This document shows positions 9,261-22,521 of a stretch of DNA of 64,000 nt, piece by piece. The notes beneath the pieces are model-generated. The model searched no databases. It had not been told where the DNA came from and saw only the letters and a list, made by a program, of their open reading frames with translations. A program made the position numbers and the translations under genes. How positions within the stretch are numbered: the first letter of the stretch is position 1; each line of letters opens with the position of its first letter. Source of the stretch: Acanthococcus lagerstroemiae (lineage: Eukaryota; Arthropoda; Insecta; Hemiptera; Eriococcidae); assembly GCA_031841125.1 (NCBI GenBank), contig JAJSSI010000056.1, positions 18,062 to 82,061 of the forward strand, in the 5' to 3' direction.

Positions 9261-11823
9261 TTCAACGCGTTGAATATGCCACACATCGCACGCCAATTGA
9301 CGTTTTCCAAATCTCTATTTCTCTGGGGCGAACCAACAATTTGCTAATAATTTTGGAATGGAGATAGCTAGAGCAGTGCGGTTTGAAATTTTGGATACAG
9401 GAGATAATTTTGAATAAGACGTACTTTTCAGTTTTGCTCAAGCAGCCTCCAATCAAAAGATTTTGGCCTTTTATCAGTTCGCCCCAGGAAATTCGCAACA
9501 TTGAAAACGCATATTGGTGCGAATTGTATTGCAGATCCGACGAGTTTAAGGCGTTTCTACATTTTTCAGAAATTCGCCAAATTACCAAGATGCACTCGAA
9601 AATGTGGTCAAAAAATCACTTTAGGTAAATTTTGGTAACAGATTCGAGTTCGCTTCGAAAAATTGAGTAATCTGACCCAGCGCCGACGCCGAAGCTCTCC
9701 GAAAATTTTTTCGCCCAAAAAAACGCATGATGTATAGTATGGAGAAATTTTCAAAATTTTCAAAAATAAAAAATTTTGATTTGAAGACTGTTTAATACTC
9801 AGTTTTTCACGCTGAGTCCGAATTTGTTGTTCAAATTCGGCGGGGACGCTCCGCTGTCGAGATACACTCGAAAACGTGGTCAAAATATTTTTCTGTCAGC
9901 GCCTTCAACGCGTTGAATATGCCACACATCGCACGCCAATTGACGTTTTCCAAATCTCTATTTCTCTGGGGCGAACCAACAATTTGCTAATAATTTTGGA
10001 ATGGAGATAGCTAGAGCAGTGCGGTTTGAAATTTTGGATACAGGAGATAATTTTGAATAAGACGTACTTTTCAGTTTTGCTCAAGCAGCCTCCAATCAAA
10101 AGATTTTGGCCTTTTATCAGTTCGCCCCAGGAAATTCGCAACATTGAAAACGCATATTGGTGCGAATTGTATTGCAGATCCGACGAGTTTAAGGCGTTTC
10201 TACATTTTTCAGAAATTCGCCAAATTACCAAGATGCACTCGAAAATGTGGTCAAAAAATCACTTTAGGTAAATTTTGGTAACAGATTCGAGTTCGCTTCG
10301 AAAAATTGAGTAATCTGACCCAGCGCCGACGCCGAAGCTCTCCGAAAATTTTTTCGCCCAAAAAAACGCATGATGTATAGTATGGAGAAATTTTCAAAAT
10401 TTTCAAAAATAAAAAATTTTGATTTGAAGACTGTTTAATACTCAGTTTTTCACGCTGAGTCCGAATTTGTTGTTCAAATTCGGCGGGGACGCTCCGCTGT
10501 CGAGATACACTCGAAAACGTGGTCAAAATATTTTTCTGTCAGCGCCTTCAACGCGTTGAATATGCCACACATCGCACGCCAATTGACGTTTTCCAAATCT
10601 CTATTTCTCTGGGGCGAACCAACAATTTGCTAATAATTTTGGAATGGAGATAGCTAGAGCAGTGCGGTTTGAAATTTTGGATACAGGAGATAATTTTGAA
10701 TAAGACGTACTTTTCAGTTTTGCTCAAGCAGCCTCCAATCAAAAGATTTTGGCCTTTTATCAGTTCGCCCCAGGAAATTCGCAACATTGAAAACGCATAT
10801 TGGTGCGAATTGTATTGCAGATCCGACGAGTTTAAGGCGTTTCTACATTTTTCAGAAATTCGCCAAATTACCAAGATGCACTCGAAAATGTGGTCAAAAA
10901 ATCACTTTAGGTAAATTTTGGTAACAGATTCGAGTTCGCTTCGAAAAATTGAGTAATCTGACCCAGCGCCGACGCCGAAGCTCTCCGAAAATTTTTTCGC
11001 CCAAAAAAACGCATGATGTATAGTATGGAGAAATTTTCAAAAATAAAAAATTTTGATTTGAAGACTGTTTAATACTCAGTTTTTCACGCTGAGTCCGAAT
11101 TTGTTGTTCAAATTCGGCGGGGACGCTCCGCTGTCGAGATACACTCGAAAACGTGGTCAAAATATTTTTCTGTCAGCGCCTTCAACGCGTTGAATATGCC
11201 ACACATCGCACGCCAATTGACGTTTTCCAAATCTCTATTTCTCTGGGGCGAACCAACAATTTGCTAATAATTTTGGAATGGAGATAGCTAGAGCAGTGCG
11301 GTTTGAAATTTTGGATACAGGAGATAATTTTGAATAAGACGTACTTTTCAGTTTTGCTCAAGCAGCCTCCAATCAAAAGATTTTGGCCTTTTATCAGTTC
11401 GCCCCAGGAAATTCGCAACATTGAAAACGCATATTGGTGCGAATTGTATTGCAGATCCGACGAGTTTAAGGCGTTTCTACATTTTTCAGAAATTCGCCAA
11501 ATTACCAAGATGCACTCGAAAATGTGGTCAAAAAATCACTTTAGGTAAATTTTGGTAACAGATTCGAGTTCGCTTCGAAAAATTGAGTAATCTGACCCAG
11601 CGCCGACGCCGAAGCTCTCCGAAAATTTTTTCGCCCAAAAAAACGCATGATGTATAGTATGGAGAAATTTTCAAAATTTTCAAAAATAAAAAATTTTGAT
11701 TTGAAGACTGTTTAATACTCAGTTTTTCACGCTGAGTCCGAATTTGTTGTTCAAATTCGGCGGGGACGCTCCGCTGTCGAGATACACTCGAAAACGTGGT
11801 CAAAATATTTTTCTGTCAGCGCC
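9261..11823 (+). repeat. Subarray m15-m18 (643, 643, 634, 643 bp)
   Basis: Four full-length monomers; the third (10547-11180) has a single AATTTTCAA. Confidence 0.95.
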
Positions 11824-12437
11824 TTCAACGCGTTGAATATGCCACACATCGCACGCCAATTGACGTTTTCCAAATCTCTATTTCTCTGGGGCGAACCAAC
11901 AATTTGCTAATAATTTTGGAATGGAGATAGCTAGAGCAGTGCGGTTTGAAATTTTGGATACAGGAGATAATTTTGAATAAGACGTACTTTTCAGTTTTGC
12001 TCAAGCAGCCTCCAATCAAAAGATTTTGGCCTTTTATCAGTTCGCCCCAGGAAATTCGCAACATTGAAAACGCATATTGGTGCGAATTGTATTGCAGATC
12101 CGACGAGTTTAAGGCGTTTCTACATTTTTCAGAAATTCGCCAAATTACCAAGATGCACTCGAAAATGTGGTCAAAAAATCACTTTAGGTAAATTTTGGTA
12201 ACAGATTCGAGTTCGCTTCGAAAAATTGAGTAATCTGACCCAGCGCCGACGCCGAAGCTCTCCGAAAATTTTTTCGCCCAAAAAAACGCATGATGTATAG
12301 TATGGAGAAATTTTCAAAATTTTCAAAAATAAAAAATTTTGATTTGAAGACTGTTTAATACTCAGTTTTTCAGGCGGGGACGCTCCGCTGTCGAGATACA
12401 CTCGAAAACGTGGTCAAAATATTTTTCTGTCAGCGCC
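11824..12437 (+). repeat. Deletion monomer m19, 614 bp
   Basis: 643-bp form with the clean 29-bp deletion; junction TTTTTCA to GGCGGGG near 12372. Confidence 0.95.
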
Positions 12438-14357
12438 TTCAACGCGTTGAATATGCCACACATCGCACGCCAATTGACGTTTTCCAAATCTCTATTTCTC
12501 TGGGGCGAACCAACAATTTGCTAATAATTTTGGAATGGAGATAGCTAGAGCAGTGCGGTTTGAAATTTTGGATACAGGAGATAATTTTGAATAAGACGTA
12601 CTTTTCAGTTTTGCTCAAGCAGCCTCCAATCAAAAGATTTTGGCCTTTTATCAGTTCGCCCCAGGAAATTCGCAACATTGAAAACGCATATTGGTGCGAA
12701 TTGTATTGCAGATCCGACGAGTTTAAGGCGTTTCTACATTTTTCAGAAATTCGCCAAATTACCAAGATGCACTCGAAAATGTGGTCAAAAAATCACTTTA
12801 GGTAAATTTTGGTAACAGATTCGAGTTCGCTTCGAAAAATTGAGTAATCTGACCCAGCGCCGACGCCGAAGCTCTCCGAAAATTTTTTCGCCCAAAAAAA
12901 CGCATGATGTATAGTATGGAGAAATTTTCAAAAATAAAAAATTTTGATTTGAAGACTGTTTAATACTCAGTTTTTCACGCTGAGTCCGAATTTGTTGTTC
13001 AAATTCGGCGGGGACGCTCCGCTGTCGAGATACACTCGAAAACGTGGTCAAAATATTTTTCTGTCAGCGCCTTCAACGCGTTGAATATGCCACACATCGC
13101 ACGCCAATTGACGTTTTCCAAATCTCTATTTCTCTGGGGCGAACCAACAATTTGCTAATAATTTTGGAATGGAGATAGCTAGAGCAGTGCGGTTTGAAAT
13201 TTTGGATACAGGAGATAATTTTGAATAAGACGTACTTTTCAGTTTTGCTCAAGCAGCCTCCAATCAAAAGATTTTGGCCTTTTATCAGTTCGCCCCAGGA
13301 AATTCGCAACATTGAAAACGCATATTGGTGCGAATTGTATTGCAGATCCGACGAGTTTAAGGCGTTTCTACATTTTTCAGAAATTCGCCAAATTACCAAG
13401 ATGCACTCGAAAATGTGGTCAAAAAATCACTTTAGGTAAATTTTGGTAACAGATTCGAGTTCGCTTCGAAAAATTGAGTAATCTGACCCAGCGCCGACGC
13501 CGAAGCTCTCCGAAAATTTTTTCGCCCAAAAAAACGCATGATGTATAGTATGGAGAAATTTTCAAAATTTTCAAAAATAAAAAATTTTGATTTGAAGACT
13601 GTTTAATACTCAGTTTTTCACGCTGAGTCCGAATTTGTTGTTCAAATTCGGCGGGGACGCTCCGCTGTCGAGATACACTCGAAAACGTGGTCAAAATATT
13701 TTTCTGTCAGCGCCTTCAACGCGTTGAATATGCCACACATCGCACGCCAATTGACGTTTTCCAAATCTCTATTTCTCTGGGGCGAACCAACAATTTGCTA
13801 ATAATTTTGGAATGGAGATAGCTAGAGCAGTGCGGTTTGAAATTTTGGATACAGGAGATAATTTTGAATAAGACGTACTTTTCAGTTTTGCTCAAGCAGC
13901 CTCCAATCAAAAGATTTTGGCCTTTTATCAGTTCGCCCCAGGAAATTCGCAACATTGAAAACGCATATTGGTGCGAATTGTATTGCAGATCCGACGAGTT
14001 TAAGGCGTTTCTACATTTTTCAGAAATTCGCCAAATTACCAAGATGCACTCGAAAATGTGGTCAAAAAATCACTTTAGGTAAATTTTGGTAACAGATTCG
14101 AGTTCGCTTCGAAAAATTGAGTAATCTGACCCAGCGCCGACGCCGAAGCTCTCCGAAAATTTTTTCGCCCAAAAAAACGCATGATGTATAGTATGGAGAA
14201 ATTTTCAAAATTTTCAAAAATAAAAAATTTTGATTTGAAGACTGTTTAATACTCAGTTTTTCACGCTGAGTCCGAATTTGTTGTTCAAATTCGGCGGGGA
14301 CGCTCCGCTGTCGAGATACACTCGAAAACGTGGTCAAAATATTTTTCTGTCAGCGCC
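12438..14357 (+). repeat. Subarray m20-m22 (634, 643, 643 bp)
   Basis: Three full-length monomers carrying all four stem-loops. Confidence 0.95.
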
Positions 14358-14971
14358 TTCAACGCGTTGAATATGCCACACATCGCACGCCAATTGACGT
14401 TTTCCAAATCTCTATTTCTCTGGGGCGAACCAACAATTTGCTAATAATTTTGGAATGGAGATAGCTAGAGCAGTGCGGTTTGAAATTTTGGATACAGGAG
14501 ATAATTTTGAATAAGACGTACTTTTCAGTTTTGCTCAAGCAGCCTCCAATCAAAAGATTTTGGCCTTTTATCAGTTCGCCCCAGGAAATTCGCAACATTG
14601 AAAACGCATATTGGTGCGAATTGTATTGCAGATCCGACGAGTTTAAGGCGTTTCTACATTTTTCAGAAATTCGCCAAATTACCAAGATGCACTCGAAAAT
14701 GTGGTCAAAAAATCACTTTAGGTAAATTTTGGTAACAGATTCGAGTTCGCTTCGAAAAATTGAGTAATCTGACCCAGCGCCGACGCCGAAGCTCTCCGAA
14801 AATTTTTTCGCCCAAAAAAACGCATGATGTATAGTATGGAGAAATTTTCAAAATTTTCAAAAATAAAAAATTTTGATTTGAAGACTGTTTAATACTCAGT
14901 TTTTCAGGCGGGGACGCTCCGCTGTCGAGATACACTCGAAAACGTGGTCAAAATATTTATCTGTCAGCGCC
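14358..14971 (+). repeat. Deletion monomer m23, 614 bp, with a point change
   Basis: Clean 29-bp deletion plus a T-to-A substitution at 14959, the only isolated base substitution I noticed before about 62 kb. It is absent from the neighbouring copies, so it is either a private mutation or a consensus error. Confidence 0.93.
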
Positions 14972-15576
14972 TTCAACGCGTTGAATATGCCACACATCGC
15001 ACGCCAATTGACGTTTTCCAAATCTCTATTTCTCTGGGGCGAACCAACAATTTGCTAATAATTTTGGAATGGAGATAGCTAGAGCAGTGCGGTTTGAAAT
15101 TTTGGATACAGGAGATAATTTTGAATAAGACGTACTTTTCAGTTTTGCTCAAGCAGCCTCCAATCAAAAGATTTTGGCCTTTTATCAGTTCGCCCCAGGA
15201 AATTCGCAACATTGAAAACGCATATTGGTGCGAATTGTATTGCAGATCCGACGAGTTTAAGGCGTTTCTACATTTTTCAGAAATTCGCCAAATTACCAAG
15301 ATGCACTCGAAAATGTGGTCAAAAAATCACTTTAGGTAAATTTTGGTAACAGATTCGAGTTCGCTTCGAAAAATTGAGTAATCTGACCCAGCGCCGACGC
15401 CGAAGCTCTCCGAAAATTTTTTCGCCCAAAAAAACGCATGATGTATAGTATGGAGAAATTTTCAAAAATAAAAAATTTTGATTTGAAGACTGTTTAATAC
15501 TCAGTTTTTCAGGCGGGGACGCTCCGCTGTCGAGATACACTCGAAAACGTGGTCAAAATATTTTTCTGTCAGCGCC
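14972..15576 (+). repeat. Monomer m24, 605 bp, one 9-mer plus 29-bp deletion
   Basis: It is the only copy combining the single-9-mer allele with the 29-bp deletion. It lies between two 614-bp copies, which have two 9-mers and the same deletion. Confidence 0.95.
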
Positions 15577-16190
15577 TTCAACGCGTTGAATATGCCACAC
15601 ATCGCACGCCAATTGACGTTTTCCAAATCTCTATTTCTCTGGGGCGAACCAACAATTTGCTAATAATTTTGGAATGGAGATAGCTAGAGCAGTGCGGTTT
15701 GAAATTTTGGATACAGGAGATAATTTTGAATAAGACGTACTTTTCAGTTTTGCTCAAGCAGCCTCCAATCAAAAGATTTTGGCCTTTTATCAGTTCGCCC
15801 CAGGAAATTCGCAACATTGAAAACGCATATTGGTGCGAATTGTATTGCAGATCCGACGAGTTTAAGGCGTTTCTACATTTTTCAGAAATTCGCCAAATTA
15901 CCAAGATGCACTCGAAAATGTGGTCAAAAAATCACTTTAGGTAAATTTTGGTAACAGATTCGAGTTCGCTTCGAAAAATTGAGTAATCTGACCCAGCGCC
16001 GACGCCGAAGCTCTCCGAAAATTTTTTCGCCCAAAAAAACGCATGATGTATAGTATGGAGAAATTTTCAAAATTTTCAAAAATAAAAAATTTTGATTTGA
16101 AGACTGTTTAATACTCAGTTTTTCAGGCGGGGACGCTCCGCTGTCGAGATACACTCGAAAACGTGGTCAAAATATTTTTCTGTCAGCGCC
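15577..16190 (+). repeat. Deletion monomer m25, 614 bp
   Basis: Clean 29-bp deletion on the two-9-mer background. It is the third deletion copy in a row (m23 to m25). Confidence 0.95.
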
Positions 16191-17467
16191 TTCAACGCGT
16201 TGAATATGCCACACATCGCACGCCAATTGACGTTTTCCAAATCTCTATTTCTCTGGGGCGAACCAACAATTTGCTAATAATTTTGGAATGGAGATAGCTA
16301 GAGCAGTGCGGTTTGAAATTTTGGATACAGGAGATAATTTTGAATAAGACGTACTTTTCAGTTTTGCTCAAGCAGCCTCCAATCAAAAGATTTTGGCCTT
16401 TTATCAGTTCGCCCCAGGAAATTCGCAACATTGAAAACGCATATTGGTGCGAATTGTATTGCAGATCCGACGAGTTTAAGGCGTTTCTACATTTTTCAGA
16501 AATTCGCCAAATTACCAAGATGCACTCGAAAATGTGGTCAAAAAATCACTTTAGGTAAATTTTGGTAACAGATTCGAGTTCGCTTCGAAAAATTGAGTAA
16601 TCTGACCCAGCGCCGACGCCGAAGCTCTCCGAAAATTTTTTCGCCCAAAAAAACGCATGATGTATAGTATGGAGAAATTTTCAAAAATAAAAAATTTTGA
16701 TTTGAAGACTGTTTAATACTCAGTTTTTCACGCTGAGTCCGAATTTGTTGTTCAAATTCGGCGGGGACGCTCCGCTGTCGAGATACACTCGAAAACGTGG
16801 TCAAAATATTTTTCTGTCAGCGCCTTCAACGCGTTGAATATGCCACACATCGCACGCCAATTGACGTTTTCCAAATCTCTATTTCTCTGGGGCGAACCAA
16901 CAATTTGCTAATAATTTTGGAATGGAGATAGCTAGAGCAGTGCGGTTTGAAATTTTGGATACAGGAGATAATTTTGAATAAGACGTACTTTTCAGTTTTG
17001 CTCAAGCAGCCTCCAATCAAAAGATTTTGGCCTTTTATCAGTTCGCCCCAGGAAATTCGCAACATTGAAAACGCATATTGGTGCGAATTGTATTGCAGAT
17101 CCGACGAGTTTAAGGCGTTTCTACATTTTTCAGAAATTCGCCAAATTACCAAGATGCACTCGAAAATGTGGTCAAAAAATCACTTTAGGTAAATTTTGGT
17201 AACAGATTCGAGTTCGCTTCGAAAAATTGAGTAATCTGACCCAGCGCCGACGCCGAAGCTCTCCGAAAATTTTTTCGCCCAAAAAAACGCATGATGTATA
17301 GTATGGAGAAATTTTCAAAATTTTCAAAAATAAAAAATTTTGATTTGAAGACTGTTTAATACTCAGTTTTTCACGCTGAGTCCGAATTTGTTGTTCAAAT
17401 TCGGCGGGGACGCTCCGCTGTCGAGATACACTCGAAAACGTGGTCAAAATATTTTTCTGTCAGCGCC
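16191..17467 (+). repeat. Subarray m26-m27 (634, 643 bp)
   Basis: Two full-length monomers with all stem-loops intact. Confidence 0.95.
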
Positions 17468-18083
17468 TTCAACGCGTTGAATATGCCACACATCGCACGC
17501 CAATTGACGTTTTCCAAATCTCTATTTCTCTGGGGCGAACCAACAATTTGCTAATAATTTTGGAATGGAGATAGCTAGAGCAGTGCGGTTTGAAATTTTG
17601 GATACAGGAGATAATTTTGAATAAGACGTACTTTTCAGTTTTGCTCAAGCAGCCTCCAATCAAAAGATTTTGGCCTTTTATCAGTTCGCCCCAGGAAATT
17701 CGCAACATTGAAAACGCATATTGGTGCGAATTGTATTGCAGATCCGACGAGTTTAAGGCGTTTCTACATTTTTCAGAAATTCGCCAAATTACCAAGATGC
17801 ACTCGAAAATGTGGTCAAAAAATCACTTTAGGTAAATTTTGGTAACAGATTCGAGTTCGCTTCGAAAAATTGAGTAATCTGACCCAGCGCCGACGCCGAA
17901 GCTCTCCGAAAATTTTTTCGCCCAAAAAAACGCATGATGTATAGTATGGAGAAATTTTCAAAATTTTCAAAAATAAAAAATTTTGATTTGAAGACTGTTT
18001 AATACTCAGTTTTTCAGGCGGGGGGACGCTCCGCTGTCGAGATACACTCGAAAACGTGGTCAAAATATTTTTCTGTCAGCGCC
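17468..18083 (+). repeat. Variant monomer m28, 616 bp, deletion with two extra G
   Basis: 29-bp deletion copy in which the G-run after the junction has six G (18020-18025) where other copies have four. Confidence 0.93.
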
Positions 18084-21000
18084 TTCAACGCGTTGAATAT
18101 GCCACACATCGCACGCCAATTGACGTTTTCCAAATCTCTATTTCTCTGGGGCGAACCAACAATTTGCTAATAATTTTGGAATGGAGATAGCTAGAGCAGT
18201 GCGGTTTGAAATTTTGGATACAGGAGATAATTTTGAATAAGACGTACTTTTCAGTTTTGCTCAAGCAGCCTCCAATCAAAAGATTTTGGCCTTTTATCAG
18301 TTCGCCCCAGGAAATTCGCAACATTGAAAACGCATATTGGTGCGAATTGTATTGCAGATCCGACGAGTTTAAGGCGTTTCTACATTTTTCAGAAATTCGC
18401 CAAATTACCAAGATGCACTCGAAAATGTGGTCAAAAAATCACTTTAGGTAAATTTTGGTAACAGATTCGAGTTCGCTTCGAAAAATTGAGTAATCTGACC
18501 CAGCGCCGACGCCGAAGCTCTCCGAAAATTTTTTCGCCCAAAAAAACGCATGATGTATAGTATGGAGAAATTTTCAAAAATAAAAAATTTTGATTTGAAG
18601 ACTGTTTAATACTCAGTTTTTCACGCTGAGTCCGAATTTGTTGTTCAAATTCGGCGGGGACGCTCCGCTGTCGAGATACACTCGAAAACGTGGTCAAAAT
18701 ATTTTTCTGTCAGCGCCTTCAACGCGTTGAATATGCCACACATCGCACGCCAATTGACGTTTTCCAAATCTCTATTTCTCTGGGGCGAACCAACAATTTG
18801 CTAATAATTTTGGAATGGAGATAGCTAGAGCAGTGCGGTTTGAAATTTTGGATACAGGAGATAATTTTGAATAAGACGTACTTTTCAGTTTTGCTCAAGC
18901 AGCCTCCAATCAAAAGATTTTGGCCTTTTATCAGTTCGCCCCAGGAAATTCGCAACATTGAAAACGCATATTGGTGCGAATTGTATTGCAGATCCGACGA
19001 GTTTAAGGCGTTTCTACATTTTTCAGAAATTCGCCAAATTACCAAGATGCACTCGAAAATGTGGTCAAAAAATCACTTTAGGTAAATTTTGGTAACAGAT
19101 TCGAGTTCGCTTCGAAAAATTGAGTAATCTGACCCAGCGCCGACGCCGAAGCTCTCCGAAAATTTTTTCGCCCAAAAAAACGCATGATGTATAGTATGGA
19201 GAAATTTTCAAAAATAAAAAATTTTGATTTGAAGACTGTTTAATACTCAGTTTTTCACGCTGAGTCCGAATTTGTTGTTCAAATTCGGCGGGGACGCTCC
19301 GCTGTCGAGATACACTCGAAAACGTGGTCAAAATATTTTTCTGTCAGCGCCTTCAACGCGTTGAATATGCCACACATCGCACGCCAATTGACGTTTTCCA
19401 AATCTCTATTTCTCTGGGGCGAACCAACAATTTGCTAATAATTTTGGAATGGAGATAGCTAGAGCAGTGCGGTTTGAAATTTTGGATACAGGAGATAATT
19501 TTGAATAAGACGTACTTTTCAGTTTTGCTCAAGCAGCCTCCAATCAAAAGATTTTGGCCTTTTATCAGTTCGCCCCAGGAAATTCGCAACATTGAAAACG
19601 CATATTGGTGCGAATTGTATTGCAGATCCGACGAGTTTAAGGCGTTTCTACATTTTTCAGAAATTCGCCAAATTACCAAGATGCACTCGAAAATGTGGTC
19701 AAAAAATCACTTTAGGTAAATTTTGGTAACAGATTCGAGTTCGCTTCGAAAAATTGAGTAATCTGACCCAGCGCCGACGCCGAAGCTCTCCGAAAATTTT
19801 TTCGCCCAAAAAAACGCATGATGTATAGTATGGAGAAATTTTCAAAAATAAAAAATTTTGATTTGAAGACTGTTTAATACTCAGTTTTTCACGCTGAGTC
19901 CGAATTTGTTGTTCAAATTCGGCGGGGACGCTCCGCTGTCGAGATACACTCGAAAACGTGGTCAAAATATTTTTCTGTCAGCGCCTTCAACGCGTTGAAT
20001 ATGCCACACATCGCACGCCAATTGACGTTTTCCAAATCTCTATTTCTCTGGGGCGAACCAACAATTTGCTAATAATTTTGGAATGGAGATAGCTAGAGCA
20101 GTGCGGTTTGAAATTTTGGATACAGGAGATAATTTTGAATAAGACGTACTTTTCAGTTTTGCTCAAGCAGCCTCCAATCAAAAGATTTTGGCCTTTTATC
20201 AGTTCGCCCCAGGAAATTCGCAACATTGAAAACGCATATTGGTGCGAATTGTATTGCAGATCCGACGAGTTTAAGGCGTTTCTACATTTTTCAGAAATTC
20301 GCCAAATTACCAAGATGCACTCGAAAATGTGGTCAAAAAATCACTTTAGGTAAATTTTGGTAACAGATTCGAGTTCGCTTCGAAAAATTGAGTAATCTGA
20401 CCCAGCGCCGACGCCGAAGCTCTCCGAAAATTTTTTCGCCCAAAAAAACGCATGATGTATAGTATGGAGAAATTTTCAAAATTTTCAAAAATAAAAAATT
20501 TTGATTTGAAGACTGTTTAATACTCAGTTTTTCACGCTGAGTCCGAATTTGTTGTTCAAATTCGGCGGGGACGCTCCGCTGTCGAGATACACTCGAAAAC
20601 GTGGTCAAAATATTTTTCTGTCAGCGCCTTCAACGCGTTGAATATGCCACACATCGCACGCCAATTGACGTTTTCCAAATCTCTATTTCTCTGGGGCGAA
20701 CCAACAATTTGCTAATAATTTTGGAATGGAGATAGCTAGAGCAGTGCGGTTTGAAATTTTGGATACAGGAGATAATTTTGAATAAGACGTACTTTTCAGT
20801 TTTGCTCAAGCAGCCTCCAATCAAAAGATTTTGGCCTTTTATCAGTTCGCCCCAGGAAATTCGCAACATTGAAAACGCATATTGGTGCGAATTGTATTGC
20901 AGATCCGACGAGTTTAAGGCGTTTCTACATTTTTCAGAAATTCGCCAAATTACCAAGATGCACTCGAAAATGTGGTCAAAAAATCACTTTAGGTAAATTT

Positions 21001-21905
21001 TGGTAACAGATTCGAGTTCGCTTCGAAAAATTGAGTAATCTGACCCAGCGCCGACGCCGAAGCTCTCCGAAAATTTTTTCGCCCAAAAAAACGCATGATG
21101 TATAGTATGGAGAAATTTTCAAAAATAAAAAATTTTGATTTGAAGACTGTTTAATACTCAGTTTTTCACGCTGAGTCCGAATTTGTTGTTCAAATTCGGC
21201 GGGGACGCTCCGCTGTCGAGATACACTCGAAAACGTGGTCAAAATATTTTTCTGTCAGCGCCTTCAACGCGTTGAATATGCCACACATCGCACGCCAATT
21301 GACGTTTTCCAAATCTCTATTTCTCTGGGGCGAACCAACAATTTGCTAATAATTTTGGAATGGAGATAGCTAGAGCAGTGCGGTTTGAAATTTTGGATAC
21401 AGGAGATAATTTTGAATAAGACGTACTTTTCAGTTTTGCTCAAGCAGCCTCCAATCAAAAGATTTTGGCCTTTTATCAGTTCGCCCCAGGAAATTCGCAA
21501 CATTGAAAACGCATATTGGTGCGAATTGTATTGCAGATCCGACGAGTTTAAGGCGTTTCTACATTTTTCAGAAATTCGCCAAATTACCAAGATGCACTCG
21601 AAAATGTGGTCAAAAAATCACTTTAGGTAAATTTTGGTAACAGATTCGAGTTCGCTTCGAAAAATTGAGTAATCTGACCCAGCGCCGACGCCGAAGCTCT
21701 CCGAAAATTTTTTCGCCCAAAAAAACGCATGATGTATAGTATGGAGAAATTTTCAAAATTTTCAAAAATAAAAAATTTTGATTTGAAGACTGTTTAATAC
21801 TCAGTTTTTCACGCTGAGTCCGAATTTGTTGTTCAAATTCGGCGGGGACGCTCCGCTGTCGAGATACACTCGAAAACGTGGTCAAAATATTTTTCTGTCA
21901 GCGCC
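18084..21905 (+). repeat. Subarray m29-m34 (634 x3, 643, 634, 643 bp)
   Basis: Six full-length monomers in which the two main length classes begin to alternate. Confidence 0.95.
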
Positions 21906-22521
21906 TTCAACGCGTTGAATATGCCACACATCGCACGCCAATTGACGTTTTCCAAATCTCTATTTCTCTGGGGCGAACCAACAATTTGCTAATAATTTTG
22001 GAATGGAGATAGCTAGAGCAGTGCGGTTTGAAATTTTGGATACAGGAGATAATTTTGAATAAGACGTACTTTTCAGTTTTGCTCAAGCAGCCTCCAATCA
22101 AAAGATTTTGGCCTTTTATCAGTTCGCCCCAGGAAATTCGCAACATTGAAAACGCATATTGGTGCGAATTGTATTGCAGATCCGACGAGTTTAAGGCGTT
22201 TCTACATTTTTCAGAAATTCGCCAAATTACCAAGATGCACTCGAAAATGTGGTCAAAAAATCACTTTAGGTAAATTTTGGTAACAGATTCGAGTTCGCTT
22301 CGAAAAATTGAGTAATCTGACCCAGCGCCGACGCCGAAGCTCTCCGAAAATTTTTTCGCCCAAAAAAACGCATGATGTATAGTATGGAGAAATTTTCAAA
22401 ATTTTCAAAAATAAAAAATTTTGATTTGAAGACTGTTTAATACTCAGTTTTTCAAAGGCGGGGACGCTCCGCTGTCGAGATACACTCGAAAACGTGGTCA
22501 AAATATTTTTCTGTCAGCGCC
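21906..22521 (+). repeat. Variant monomer m35, 616 bp, deletion with two extra A
   Basis: The hairpin segment is missing and the junction reads TTTTTCAAAGGCGGGG (around 22449-22463). The two extra A could be filler or a remnant of the CAAATTC arm of stem 2. The right boundary at GGCGGGG is unchanged. Confidence 0.93.
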
